Assembly: GCA_003313425.1 (NCBI GenBank)
Contig: NHZP01000010.1
Location: 1,302,001-1,366,000 of the forward strand
Source: Pseudopyrenochaeta lycopersici
Lineage: Eukaryota; Ascomycota; Dothideomycetes; Pleosporales; Pseudopyrenochaetaceae
Direction: 5' to 3'
Length of the DNA stretch: 64,000 nucleotides
Part shown: positions 13,801-25,481 of the stretch, one piece after another
Layout of the letters: each line of letters opens with the position of its first letter
How positions within the stretch are numbered: position 1 is the first letter of the stretch
The notes under the pieces: model-generated
What the model was told of the DNA's origin: nothing
Databases searched by the model: none
Seen by the model: the letters and a program-made list of their open reading frames with translations, nothing else
Position numbers and translations under genes: made by a program

Positions 13801-16614
13801 TCTCCCCCTTTTCCTGTGCCTGGTGCATTGTCTCGGAGCAGGATCTCTATGCGGCAGCAGACCTCTTGGCCACTAGAATGATATAGATGCAGGTCGAAGT
13901 GATCCCTTGCCCGTACACATCGAGTTTGGTCTACTCGTACGCCGGCGAGAGGTGCTAGGCTGCGGGGATCGCGAGCACGCGTGGGATCAATGTTGGCGGC
14001 GGCCTCATCTTCGAGACGAGCTTGTTCGTCGTTGGACCGCTTGCGTGCAGCAGTGACAAGGTCTTGGAAGACTTTGCAAATGGTCTCTGTACGCTCCGAT
14101 GAGCGCAGGTGATTGATGCCCTTCGCCATGATTAGTACTGTGGGTGACATTTGATGAAGAGTACAGTATAGCTAGAACATACCTTCAAACTCTTAGCCAG
14201 ATATTTTAACCGCACGAGTGGCCGCTTGAGCATATACGCCACATCAACACGTTCCCCGTCGCCATTCACAACATATCCTTCGGCATTGCGTGGCATGCCC
14301 TCGTCCCATGGAGCCCCATCGTCGGGGCCATTCACAACCTTGGCCGGCTTGAATGGGTCGTCGTCGGCAGAGGCTAGGCTGATGACCACATCTTGAAAGC
14401 CGAGACGCCAGGCAGCGATGTAGTCGGCATAGACTCGTTGCGCGCTTTGTGCCCAGGAGATGAATGCATCGCAGTCTTCCTTGGGGACGCGCTTGTGTAG
14501 CGTCTTCAAGCGCTCCAAGCAAACACCCATGTCGACGATTGGTTTTGTGACATTATTTGGGTCCGTGTTTGCTGAGCGAGAAAATAGTCCAGCAGCAACT
14601 GCAGAGTCGGACTTGGACAGAACGCAGCTTAGGAGGACGGGAATAACGCCATCAACAAGCGTGCGAAGCTCCCGCATATATTTGGCCTCATCCGAGGTGA
14701 GCTCCTTCATAATGTCGCTGACGGTGGCAGTAGCCAAGCGGCTTCTGTTAGTACGAATGCTCCGAGCGGACACAATACTCTTCGTTCCTGCCTTGGGCAT
14801 GGACAGCACCGATATCAGATCGGCATGGCTGGCCAGCCTCCTCCGCCTCGTGCTCCTGCGACTGACGATTGTTGCAGTGTCGGCGTTCAGTTGCGAGTCG
14901 ATTTCTGATGCAGGAACCTCCGAAGCGGTCTGGGTTTCCTCGGAGATGGTTGTGAAGGCTTCCGAGCCTAGTGCTTCTGAGGGAGGGGCGGCCTGAGCCT
15001 TGGTCGCGAATGACTCTACCGATGCAATGGTAGAGAGACGCTTTCCAGTGGACGGGAAGATGCGCTGCATTGCAAGCGGACGTGGCCGTAGCGGGATGCT
15101 CTCAATGTCTACTGCTGATGCGTCTACAGATGAGGAGCGTGCAGACGAGGCAGTTTCGACGTCTCTAGCACGGTCTTCTGTGTACGCATCGTCTACTGAG
15201 GTCGTTTCGCGAAGGGGCGAGGAAATGGATCGACTCTTGGTGGGGGAATGTTGGCTGCGCTTTGCACCGCGACGCCGCAAGGTTGGAGTTGGGGTAAGGG
15301 ATACTTGACTGCCATCTTCTTGTGCAGGGGTCTCTATTGTATCATCTGAGATTACCGTGGACGGCGACTCATCGAGGTTCTGGGTGTCTATCTTCATCTC
15401 GTGGCTCCGTCGCCTGCGTCTGCGCCTACTGGCGTTCCCACTACTGCGTCGTCGCAACTCCTGGACTGGCTCATCTTGGGTCTCAGTGGATGTGGTCACA
15501 ATTGAATTGCTTGCTTTCGAGGGCAAGTCGAGGGTTGAAACCGACTCGTCCGACTTCCGTCTGCGTCGGCTCTCTGCGTCTACAAAGGGGTCCGGTGTAC
15601 CACTGAGCCAGGCTTCTAGTCTGCTACCGCTCGCCTTGGTTGGCGGTGTATCTGGCGCTGATGCTGATGCTGATGCTGGTGCTGGCTCTGGTTCAGCCGG
15701 TGGTGTCAAGACTGCCTCTTCATCGGGCTTCTGGTAGGATCTGCGACTTCGTCTTCGGCCGGCCGATATTGGATTTCTGGGCGACTCATCGGCCGTTCCA
15801 TCGCCCTGGCTTCTTGGCCGCCGCCTCCGCCGTCTCTCTCGGATTTCATTGTCGCGAGGCGATATGACTCTGCTCTCGTCGTACTCGACTGTGACGATGT
15901 TTGCCGGGCCCTCGCTCAGCGACGTCTCTGACTTGCGTGCCGGCCTATGTTTATAGGGCGCAATTTCCTCTGCAGATAGTGACCCTCGAGGGGATGTTTG
16001 CGCACGGCGTCTGCGGCGCACCTTGACAATCTCAGTCTTGTCGTGCTCAGGCTGTGGAGATGTGGGCGCGTTGGCAGTGTCTTCGCGCTTTGGCTCCTTC
16101 CCGCTCCCTGAGCCGCTGCTCGTTGGGCGTTGCTCGTTCTCGGAGCTGGACGGCTTGGACGGTCTCCGCTGTTTCTGAGCCGGCGTCTTCTGCCCCGTAC
16201 TCTTGCCAACGTAGGCGACCAAGGGAAGCAGCGGCTTCAGTGGTGGTGTACTCGGCGTCGGAGCCTTGTTTTCATCGTTGGCGGGCTTGTCCTTCTTGAT
16301 GATTTTGGAAGGGCGCACCCAGGCATTGGGTATTGTTTTGGGCGCGGGGCGGCCATCTGGTTTTGGTGGTGACTGTTTGTTGCGCCAGTGCGAGTCGCTG
16401 ATGACGCGCTTTTTGGGTGCCGTCGCCGTCTGCACGTCTTCATCGAGGACGTTGTGAGCGGCGGGCGCCTGCTTGGCTGACTTGGGCCGCTCGGGGCTGG
16501 CGTCGACGGACTTGTTGGGCGTGTGTTTTGGTGTCCAGTTGGGCTTCTCCTGCACCGCTTTCGCCTTTGGGGTCGACTGTGGGGTTGGTGAGGGCGGCGG
16601 TTTGTGGTCACTGC

Positions 16615-16660
<46 letters not shown>

Positions 16661-16924
16661 GCTGCTGCTGCTACCGCTGTTGTTGTTGTTGTTCTCTAGA
16701 GTGGATGCGCCCGCACTGTCGGGCTCCACCTCCTGCTGCCATCGCTTGATCTTGTCGCGCACATTGGCGGGCTTGTTGATGCCAATTGCTTTGGCAAAAT
16801 CGTTGCCGTTCATGTTGGTATTGGTGTGCGTGTCCGTGGCGCCCGTCTTCTTGCCCAGCGCGCCATTATTCTTCTTCTGTGCAGCCGAGTCGTGAGGGTC
16901 ACTGGGCAGCGGCGAGGCGGGCAT
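10893..16924 (-). CDS. Large RhoGEF with DH domain
   Basis: Guanine nucleotide exchange factor for a Rho-type GTPase, expected at polarity or septation sites. Exons: 16924-14183 and 14120-10893; the 62-nt intron (GTATGT..GAAG, branch CTAAT) joins LVRLKYLAKSLK to GINHLRSSERTETICK inside the DH domain. Product 1989 aa. Order: disordered N-terminus with a poly-Asn tract (about residues 80-105), basic/Ser-rich region, DH domain at about 735-950 (begins SDIMKELTSDEAKYMRELRT), a PH-like segment to about 1110, a long Ser/Pro/Glu-rich linker, a second PH-like region at about 1590-1730, and a conserved C-terminus. Size and N-terminal-half DH recall Bud3-like fungal RhoGEFs, but I do not assign that name. 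Domain call is firm; GTPase partner unknown. Confidence 0.85.
16617..16692. repeat. Trinucleotide repeat (GTT/AAC)n coding for poly-Asn
   Basis: Pure GTT run followed by GCT/GTT interruptions. On the minus strand it encodes the Asn/Ser homopolymer near the N-terminus of the RhoGEF. In other frames it yields long poly-Leu or poly-Cys pseudo-ORFs. Likely length-polymorphic between isolates. Confidence 0.9.
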
Positions 16925-17874
16925 CGAGTCTCGCCGTCATTGGCACGGGCAGCAGGCGTCGTGAGCGGCGTGGGAGCTTCGGGTTGTTGTGTTTTGGTCT
17001 GGTGCGGTCGTGTTGCGGGCGGGCTGGTCACCAGTCCCCGCACGCAGCCTCAGCAGATGTGGGCGAGGGGTGCAGCAGAAGAGCCGCGAGCATGCGGGCA
17101 GAGGGTAAGAGAATAGAGACAGCCGTCGCCCCCACAGGGCCTGCGAGTGCTGGACGTCGTGCCCTGCAAGCTTGCTGCTGCGTCGGCGGTGCGATGCGAC
17201 GACCCAATAGATATCGCGCCTCGTCACAAAAACAAGGCTAAGAGCTAAGAGCCACCAGGTCAAGCTTCCGAGCAGCTCCACCAAGCAAACCCGATAAGCG
17301 GCCGCTCTGCTTGTGAATACCGAGTCCGGCAATGTTTCCGGTCTCCGCATCTACCCAGCCTCTTGTTTACGCCAGTGAGACCTGTTGATATTGGAACCTG
17401 GTCGACGCGGGTGGCTGCTTTAGTAACATCCATGCTCCCTCATAACTCCCGAGATCGTCATGAGAGCCAGTTGCATCATGAGTAAGCAGGTTTTCGCCTG
17501 TCATTGAGAGAAGCAGGGAATGGACGAATACAATAGACGTCCATCAGAAGCCTCCAGCAATCTTCGCCCTTAGTTCTTCGCATTTTTCTCCCCGCCGACA
17601 TTTTACTTGTACTTAATATGACAACAAATCTTACGACGACGCTAGAGCAATGCGGACCGAATCTCTACATATAAGAACCTATGGGGAAGAAGACTTATCC
17701 ACCCAAAAAAGAACGCACATACTGGTCCGAATCCATGTGAAGATCAATACCGTCTCCGGAGACTTCTGCACAAAGGACATGGGAAGTCCAGCATAAGTAC
17801 CTTCTGTTTCCCATGTCAAGTGCTTACAATACCCTTGCACCTTCTCTTCCGACTCATTCGTGCCCTTCCCTGAC
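16925..17874. other. Divergent promoter region RhoGEF / GH105
   Basis: 950 bases between two start codons in opposite directions. A TATA-like ACATATAAGA at 17667-17676 lies about 200 bases before the GH105 ATG. The first 400 bases next to the RhoGEF are GC-rich. No ORF with support. Confidence 0.5.
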
Positions 17875-19170
17875 ATGATTTTCTCGAGCACCATCGTTGC
17901 GCAACTGGCGGTTGCTGCTCTCAGCACAAACGCCATTGCCCTTGCTAGCTGGGAGCTTGAGCTCCAATACTCTATACAGATGAGCAACTCCATCATCTCT
18001 CGCAATCAAGGCATTCTCGGCGGGCCCAATGACCGATCAGCCATTCTCCAGGCAGGTTTTGTTCAAAAAGCCTTCCACGAAGTACTGCAGCATTACCCAA
18101 ACCACACTTCAACCGCAGCCTTTAATTCCTACATCGCCAAAAGTGTCGATTCTGTGGTTCCCGCAGTATCCAACGCTTCACGGAGCACCACGGCATTCTC
18201 ATTAGACCGTCTGGCCAGCGGAACCGGACTCATCCAACTATATGAACAGACTGGGAATGAGACGTACAGAGTGGCATTCGAGGCCCTGAGAACGTCCATT
18301 GACCTACAACCCCGGACTGCTGAGGGAGCCCTATGGTACTGGATCTATCCTTACTGGTCGTACCTTGATGGCATGCATTCATTTGCTCCGTTCCTCACAG
18401 CCTATACCCTCCAATATGATGCTAACAATGTCTCCGCGGTGCAGGATCTTGTCCTGCAACTGGATCTGTTGCACCAGCATTGCTACAACAAAAGTTCAGG
18501 ACTCCTAGTCCACGGCTACGACGCAAGGAAGACGGCAATCTGGGCGAACAACGTAACAGGCGCTAGCCCACATGTCTGGGGAAGGAGTTTAGGGTGGTAT
18601 GCCATGGGTCTTGTCGACACACTGGAATCTCTACCTGACTCGCCGCTGTTCCGCGAAGCCAAGCAATTTGTCCTCGATAGATTCCAAGACCTTGCCGCCG
18701 CGATTGTCAAGGTGGCTGACACGGAAACAGGGGCGTGGTGGCAGATTCTTGATTACCCAGCGCGAGAGGGAAATTATATTGAGAGTAGTGCGAGTTCCAT
18801 GTTTGTTTACTCGCTTCTCAAAGGCGCCCGACTGGGCGTATTCAATAGCGGTCGTGCTCAAGAACAACGAGCGCATGTCAAGGGAACGCGGAAAACGTAT
18901 ACCAACGTAGCAGTCCGAGCATATGAATACGTTGCGAAGACATTTGTCGTGGACAACGGAAACGGAACACTGGGCTGGAATGGCACTGTTGCAGTTTGTA
19001 GTTTGAATTCGACCGCGTCTTATGAGGTACGCCATCATAATTTGTTTCTTGATTTGAGTTGCTGACTATTCTTGCAGTACTATGTTGGCCAGCCGCTATT
19101 GTACAACAGTGTCCTAGGGTCTGCAGCTTTTGTGCTGGCATCTTTAGAGTATGAGAAGCTCATTACGTAG
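17875..19170 (+). CDS. Secreted unsaturated rhamnogalacturonyl hydrolase, GH105 family
   Basis: Hydrolyses the unsaturated galacturonyl residue left at the end of rhamnogalacturonan or pectin fragments by lyases. Exons 17875-19026 and 19078-19170; the 51-nt intron (GTACGC..CAG) joins SYE to YYVGQPLLYNSVLGS and adds the missing C-terminus (ends EKLIT). Product 414 aa. The frame is open upstream to a GTG, but the first ATG is 17875, directly followed by a signal peptide (MIFSSTIVAQLAVAALSTNA). Family motifs: WSYLDGMHSFAPFLTAY with the catalytic-region Asp, VWGRSLGWYAMGLVDTLE, ETGAWWQILDYPAREGNYIE and SSASSMFVYSL in the alpha/alpha-barrel order. Several Asn-X-Ser/Thr sites fit secretion. Together with PL11 upstream it makes a two-step rhamnogalacturonan route. 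Confidence 0.95.
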
Positions 19171-19417
19171 TGCAGTAGCTGATCAGGTAAAGATTTGCTT
19201 CAAATTGTCTTCATATTATTGATACATACCAATTGGGCCTGCCTGTAATAAGACGGAAAGAAGATCTAGGGGTATAATATACCATACACACAAAAATCTG
19301 CACCAATATTCTCGTTTGCCTAAAGCCACACAAAGTATCCCTTTCATCCATGTCGTATTTCCGTGCCCCATACAACATCCCCTACCCTAATCCTGGGACA
19401 ATGGCTTTGATCGACCC

Positions 19418-20209
19418 TCAATTGCTCTTCTTGATGTAGCCGTTCTTGCCGGCCCTCTCCAACAGCCTCGCCGCATCATTGACGGCAGCAAATGCGCTCC
19501 ACGTAGCCGCAACACTCTGATACATCAGATAGCCAGGGATGACGATCCAGAAGGCGTTCATCAGGACAAAGTAGCCCCAGTAGTATGCTGCCTCGGGGCG
19601 CGAGTACGACAGGTTCAGGATATAGTGGTCGAAGAGAGATGTCGCGTAGTAGAGCACATCACCGTAAAATTGGCCGAGCGAGACGATGAGCTGGAAGGAG
19701 TAGCGCAGCGGGTGGTCGATGGAGATGAGGTAGGCAGTGATGAAAGACCCAGGGCCCCAGAAGACCTAAAGTATGCTATGAGTCTTGGTTGAGCAGCAAC
19801 AGATGGAATATGGTCAACGTACGGCGGTGACTGTCTCCATGCACAGCACGAAGGCGTCCTGGGTCAAGTAGCGCGAGTCGCTCAGCGAGTACTCCTTCCA
19901 CAGTTGGCCAAACAGATCCTGCATGCCACCCATGCTCCTGAAATTGTAGGCAAAATAGCCCTCAAAGAAGGAGTGGATGCACCCACACATGACGAACCAC
20001 ATGATGGTAGTGAGGTCGCCAGTGCTGGCATTCGGCCGCAGTCGCTTCACCATGGCGTAGGTGAGGCTGAAAATAACAGCCAGACCAGATGCAAACATGG
20101 CCAGCAGCTCGATTGTGTCCCATTTGTTTGCAAGGTAGCCCACGATCTCCACCTCGATAGGGTAGTAGGGGTGCTCCCCCCGAGGGAGAGAAACATTGGC
20201 GGCGGCCAT
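19418..20209 (-). CDS. EBP (emopamil-binding / sterol isomerase-like) family membrane protein
   Basis: Multi-pass ER membrane protein of the EBP/EXPERA family, to which sterol delta8-delta7 isomerases belong. Exons 20209-19823 and 19765-19418; the 57-nt intron (GTACGT..TTAG) joins CMETVTA to VFWGPGSFITAYLIS. Product 244 aa, ATG chosen at MAAANVSLPRG; the longer in-frame extension has no ATG. Features: TM1 at about 30-50, MWFVMCGCIHSFFEGYFAYN (the conserved His/Glu pair of the active cavity), the ETVTAVFWGPGSF motif, then HPLRYSFQLIVSLGQFYGD and two more membrane spans. Tail is Lys-rich (GKNGYIKKSN), as in ER-retained proteins. Fungi use ERG2 for the main isomerase step and often carry several EBP paralogues of unknown substrate, so no gene symbol is given. 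Confidence 0.88.
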
Positions 20210-21059
20210 TGCGACAAGTATGCGTGAGGAAGGAGGAGGTAGAAATGAAAGTGGGGATGAGCGAGACGACCACGGCAAAAGTGCGAGGCCAATTGGTAAA
20301 TACTGTCGTCGTGATGGAGCAATCTGGGCTCGTCCAGGAAAATTTCTGGGGAAAGAAGATGGCGCTTGTGGCGCGCTTGGAAGCAACAGGGATTGTGCAG
20401 ATCATGTCTGCCGTCACCGTCAGCAGAGTTTCGAACCATGTCACAGGCGCGAAAGCATGTGACCAGGCAGCTCTCAGCTTGCATGGTACTTTGTACATGG
20501 TACCAGAATTGCTTCACATCCGTTTTCGTGGTGGCCTTGCATCTGGCCATTCGCGGTTTGCAGCCCAACCTTCTCGACAGAAGGAAGCGCTTCATTTCTT
20601 TAGCGTCAGAGGCGTCTTACCCTGTTCGGCCCAGTTTCCCAGCCAACACATGGGAGTCTAACCTGGCCCTGGAGCGACGAGTGAACGATCTTCTGGCCAT
20701 TGTGACAAGCAGAGTAACAGTAAGTCTTTGCTCTTCTGTCTCGTAGACAGCAGCAATAGTTAGCTGGCGACTGGCCAAAACAACAAGGCTCGTAGGTCCT
20801 AGCGCATACTAGTTACCTTCTAGAATTGTTTGCGCCTCAGGGAGACGTAACAGGTACCCAAGGTACTTTTTCCTGTCCGTACATCCAAATGTCATATGGA
20901 TATTGTAACTGTTGTGATGCTTTAAGCAGTTGTTCAATCTGTTTGCTAATGGCTACCCCTCAAACCAACCCGTGTCTAGTGAACCTCGGCTCTTTGTCGG
21001 CCTTCATCAAAGAACCTCAGACCCACCATGCTCCTTTATCAAAACTACTCCTCACCATC
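20210..21059. other. Divergent promoter region EBP / amidase
   Basis: 850 bases between start codons of the EBP gene (minus) and amidase gene (plus). Only short ORFs; no clear TATA box. The amidase frame stays open upstream to about 20826 with two earlier in-frame ATGs (about 20889 and 20949). Confidence 0.45.
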
Positions 21060-22920
21060 ATGGCGAAATCAAAAGCTCAGCCTGCAGCGCAATTGCCGCC
21101 CAGATGGCAGCTTGCTGCATGGCAGAAGAAAGACCAACAGTCTACCCGGATACCACTTGAATGGCGTTTGAACAGCTTACCTTCACCAGAGGTCACAAAT
21201 TACGTCGACATTCCCCGCAAATGTGGACTACTAACCCAGGACGAATTGAACATCACGGAGAACTATGATGCGGTTGGCCTAGCAGAAGCGATTAGAGAGA
21301 AGCGGCTGAAGTGTGTTGATGTCGCGAAAGCATTTTGCAAGGTCAGAGTGCACCAAAGTACGCTATATATCAAAATGAATTCAACGACTAATGCTTTAGT
21401 AGAGGGCAGCCATCGCGCAACAACTCACAAATTGTCTCACCGAGATTTTCTTCCAAGACGCATTGAAACGAGCAGAAGAACTAGATGCCCATCTTACCTC
21501 TGGAAAGCCACCACTGGGGCCGCTCCACGGCGTCCCGGTTTCTCTCAAGGACACATTTAAAGTTCGCGGCTATGACGCTTCTATTGGTCTTGCCAGCCTT
21601 GTTTTCAAACCTGCAGAAGAGAACTCTGTCCTGGTCGACTGCTTGCTGGCCGCAGGAGCTGTGCTTTACTGCAAGACCAATGTCCCGCAAACACTTATGG
21701 CTCTTGATTCGCATAACAACGTCTTCGGTCGTACTTTGAACCCCCTTAACACCGCCGTTACTGCCGGTGGTAGCTCGGGGGGCGAAGGCGCCTTGCTTGC
21801 AATGCGTGGGAGCGTGCTAGGAGTGGGCACAGACGTTGGTGGCAGCATCCGAATCCCAGCAATGTGTGACGGCACATACGGTATCAAACCAAGTTGGGAA
21901 CGCATACCATATGCTGGCCAGGAGGGCGGGGCACTTCCAGGGGCAGCCAAGATTGGTATACCAGCTAGTGCTGGCCCGCTGGCGCACTCAATGCGCGACA
22001 TTGACCTCTTCTTCAAAGCAGTTGCTGATCAGAAGCCTTGGTTCCAGGACCCAGATGTTGTACCATCGCCATGGACTTCCATCAGTTCTGCATCTAACGT
22101 AGGACCTAAGCTGAGGATTGGCCTTGTTCGACGGGATGGTGTGATAGACCCGCATCCACCAATCGCGCATCTACTAGACGAGGTCAAACTCAAGATGCAA
22201 AAAGCGAACATCGAAGTCGTAGAAATGGACATTGCAAACTTGTTTTCTCAATGTCAATCCCTCGCCAACGCAATGTTCGGGGTCGAGGGCGGCAACACAA
22301 TGTTTGACCTCTTGGAATCCGCCGAGGAACCGCTGTCTCCTTGGCTCTCTACGCGCCTCAAGCGGAAGAAGCCTATGGAGCTTCCCAAATTACAACAATT
22401 ACATGGCCGACGCGAATTACTGTGCAAAGAGTTTCTGAAAGTATGGCAAGATAAGCATGGGGAAATAGGTGCATTCATCTGCCCCGTCGCGCCGCATCCG
22501 GTTCCCCCTATCGATCGGTATAACGGCGTGAGCTACACAAGTTCCTTCGTATTGTTAGACTATCCCGCAGGTGTTGTGCCAGTGCGAACATTTACGAAAA
22601 GGGACATGGAAGGTGAAATGCCAAAGACAAAGCCCTTGGGGAGCTGGGACAAGGCCAACAGAGAACTTTGTAAGTCATGTCTACGTACACATCTAATATG
22701 GAATTCTCACTGGCGTCGATGATCGATGGCCGGGACCTTCGTTGCCTTCATGATGCTAACCACCATTGCAGGGACAAACTTTGATCGCTCAGTGTACATT
22801 GGAACACCATTGTGCATACAAGTTGTCGCATCAAAACTGCAAGAAGAAAAACTAGTACATGCCATGAGCGCTATCGACAATGCGCTGAAGGCGCAAGGGC
22901 ACCCCAGTGCGAAATTATGA
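21060..22920 (+). CDS. Amidase-signature family hydrolase
   Basis: Amide-bond hydrolase of the amidase signature family, likely cytosolic. Exons 21060-21341, 21403-22669, 22772-22920 (introns 61 and 102 nt). The splices restore AFCK-RAAIAQQLTNCLTEIFF and NREL-WTNFDRSVYIG. Product 565 aa, usual for fungal acetamidase/amidase proteins. The Ser-cisSer-Lys triad is intact: Lys in PVSLKDTF (about residue 150), the GGSSGGEGAL loop, and the nucleophile Ser in GTDVGGSIRIPA. The start MAKSKAQ is preferred because fungal relatives begin like this, followed by IPLEWRLN. Substrate cannot be read from sequence; acetamide, formamide or short aryl-amides are all possible in this family. No break seen. Confidence 0.93.
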
Positions 22921-23701
22921 GGTACTTGTAGCAAGTGAACACAGGGTGCAGAAACACACGCATCAAAAAGCACCGTCATAATCGTAGCATGGGCTGTTCG
23001 ATATAGCGCTCAGACCAGGCCCAAATATAGTCTTAGTATGCAGTGCATAGATCTGCCTTTGAGCAAGAAACGGGCCGGTGACTCCACGTCCCTTCGTTGG
23101 AACCGCGTCGGCTGACTCACAAACACTCCAAAACACCGTCAATATTAGACAGTGGAAACGAGAATGCATTGTCTGGCTTGTAACTCCTTAGCCATAGACG
23201 CTGAAGAACGGAACATAAAACACTGCAAGTAAGGCCACTCATTGTCTGCTTCATGCCGAGCCCGCGCCCAGCCTCCGCCAGGTAGCGTCCAAGACAAAGC
23301 CTTCATCGCGCTTGCAGTCCAAGGCCTGTCAAGAAGTAGTTTAAGCATTTGACAAGAGTCTGAAGAATGATCCTGCCTCAGCACTTCAAACGTCGCCAAG
23401 CAGTCAAGCTGTTTTGGCACATGTCAAGCGGGCGTCAAGCGGGCTTAGCCTCAGCAGCCACCCGAGTCATGGTCTTGACATGCTCAGAATGGTCAGTCGA
23501 ACACAGCTTTAATGTTTGTACTTAAAGCAAGTCAGTTAGCCCTGTAGTCCCATATAATATGCGTCCCATATTTGCATTATTGTTTCTAAGCTGATTGATC
23601 GATCGATCTATTGTTTCTTTGGTCTCATCTGATTCTTTCGGCTGGTCCGTTCACTTCTTTCATCTAGACTTTTTTCAAAATCTTTTCTTCAATTTACAGT
23701 C
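22921..23701. other. Promoter region of the repeat-protein gene
   Basis: No gene seen. A TATA-like CATATAATAT at 23551-23560 lies 140 bases before the ATG at 23702, followed by a short GATC repeat (about 23594-23609) and a pyrimidine-rich leader, a pattern found before well-expressed fungal genes. Confidence 0.45.
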
Positions 23702-25481
23702 ATGCATCTCAACGTACTTACCCTTGCTATTTGCATACTTTCTGCGACCGAGTCGGTCACTGCTCGCCCGACTCACGGCACACTGGCTCGACGGAGCGTA
23801 GACTCTGGAAGCAGGTCGGTGCATCCTGTCGGACTTCGCCGTCGTGGGAGTCAGAGTGTGCAACTCCAACAAATTAGTTGCACGGCTCAACCTGTTGAAG
23901 GGCAAGCCGCTGCAGGAGAACAGGTCGCTGCAGAGAAAGAGAAGGCTGCTGCAGGCGGAGAACAGGTCGCCGCAGAGAAGGAGAAGGCTGCTGCAGGAGG
24001 AGAACAGGCTGCTGCAGAGAAAGAGAAGGCTGCTGCAGGCGGAGAACAGGTCGCCGCAGAGAAGGAGAAGGCTGCTGCAGGAGGAGAACAGGCTGCTGCA
24101 GAGAAAGAGAAGGCTGCTGCAGGCGGAGAACAGGTCGCCGCAGAGAAGGAGAAGGCTGCTGCAGGAGGAGAACAGGCTGCTGCAGAGAAAGAGAAGGCTG
24201 CTGCAGGCGGAGAACAGGTCGCCGCAGAGAAGGAGAAGGCTGCTGCAGGAGGAGAACAGGCTGCTGCAGAGAAAGAGAAGGCTGCGGCAGAGAAGGAGAA
24301 GGCTGCTGCAGGAGGAGAACAAGCTGCTGCAGAGAAAGAGAAGGCTGCGGCAGAGAAGGAGAAAGCTGCTGCAGGAGGAGAACAAGCTGCTGCAGAGAAA
24401 GAGAAGGCCGCTGCAGAGAAAGAGAAGGCCGCGGCAGAGAAGGAGAAGGCTGCCGCAGGAGGAGAACAAGCCGCTGCTGGAGAAGAGGCGGCGGCAGTAA
24501 GTACGTATTATTATCCGCAAGCATCACATAGATAGCTAACAGTGTATAGATGAGGTGGAAATTGAAAGCGCATTTGATGTTGCAGCCCCTGTGCAAGGCG
24601 TACGTAAATCCTCCTATTCATAAACACAATTGCTAAATCACAACAGGGTGACTTGAAGCAAGACCTTGTGTTCACACCAAGCGTACGTCAAGCTCATTTG
24701 CTCCCTCACCTTTGTCCTTACTGATTTGCCCAGACTGTCGGTAAATTTGAATACGAGTTCCAAAGCGCGGCCGCTGATGAGGTCACCGTCTCCGAGAACA
24801 CCGCCCCAGCAGCTCCACCTGCAGGCTTCGAGGCGATCGAGCCAAACTCCTACATCGTCTCGCTAGCACAGAGCAAGGGTGCTGGGCTTACATTGTCCAA
24901 GATCGATTATATCTTCGATCCTGCCAGTGCTGGTCTTGCCGGCAAAGACATCACAAAGGCCCAGGTTGGCAAACTATGTGCTGAGACTGGCTCTTTTGTT
25001 ATCAGTGAGACACTTGGAGAGCTGGAATTTGAGTTAGAGGAGAATGAAGTGACACTGAATCTGAATAAGAATGTCACTGCCCAGGGCGAGTGGGGTAAGT
25101 TCATGACCATTTGGATCATTGGTTTTCGATTATTGACTCAAAGACACAGGCATCTTTCTCCCCGTCGCAGCTGCTGCTGCCGAGGGTGCCGCTGAGGTTG
25201 CTGCAGGAGAGGAGAAGGCTGCAGCAGAGAAGGAAAAAGCTGCAGCAGAGAAGGAAAAGGTTGCGGCAGAAATGGAAAAGGCTGCAGCAGAAAAAGAGAA
25301 AGCCGCTGCCGAGGCAGCTGCAAGGCCTTCCCATGAGGCTGCTCCTAAGGCCGCTGCTGAGGCCGCTCCTGAGGCCGCTCCTGAAGCTGCTCCTAAAGCC
25401 GCTCACGAAGCTGCCGCAGAAAAAGAGAAAGCTGCTGCCGAAGTCGCTCCTGAGGCTGCTCCAAAGGGTCATTCAATGTAA
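23702..25481 (+). CDS. Secreted protein with Ala/Glu/Lys heptad-repeat arrays
   Basis: Function unknown. Exons 23702-24500, 24550-24599, 24647-24682, 24734-25094, 25150-25481; four introns of 47-55 nt. All five junctions keep one frame, giving 525 aa. Residues 1-21 are a signal peptide (MHLNVLTLAICILSATESVTA). Residues about 70-265 are tandem 7-residue units, AAAEKEK and AAAGGEQ or its Val variant. A compact non-repetitive central domain follows (about 268-420; contains VGKFEYEFQS, KIDYIFDPASAGLAGKD, GELEFELEENEVTLNLNKN) that I do not recognise. A second AAAEKEK array and an Ala/Pro/Glu tail end GHSM. The charge pattern fits long single alpha-helices broken by Gly-Gly. Candidates: cell-wall or surface protein, or secreted effector-like protein. 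No cysteine-rich domain. Confidence 0.8.
23895..24490 (+). repeat. Coding minisatellite, 42-bp unit in 84-bp higher-order repeat
   Basis: Units of 42 bases (two 7-codon blocks) alternate between two variants, encoding GEQV and GEQA, to make nearly identical 84-base copies; the 3' units carry extra 21-base AAAEKEK blocks. All units are multiples of 21 bases, so copy-number changes keep the frame. No stops occur in several other frames or on the reverse strand, which produces long artefactual ORFs there. Confidence 0.9.

Noticed and set aside
16417..16895. Poly-Leu / poly-Cys ORFs opposite the RhoGEF N-terminus
   Set aside because: Antisense shadow of the poly-Asn repeat.
17860..17874. Upstream GTG start for the GH105 gene
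   Set aside because: Eukaryotic start should be ATG; the ATG at 17875 is directly followed by a good signal peptide.
23675..24596. Long reverse-strand and alternate-frame ORFs (Ser/Leu/Cys-rich or Gln/Leu-rich) over the repeat array
   Set aside because: They exist because the 21-base-multiple repeat lacks stops in several frames; no signal, splice or family support. The plus-strand frame has a signal peptide and continues correctly through four introns.
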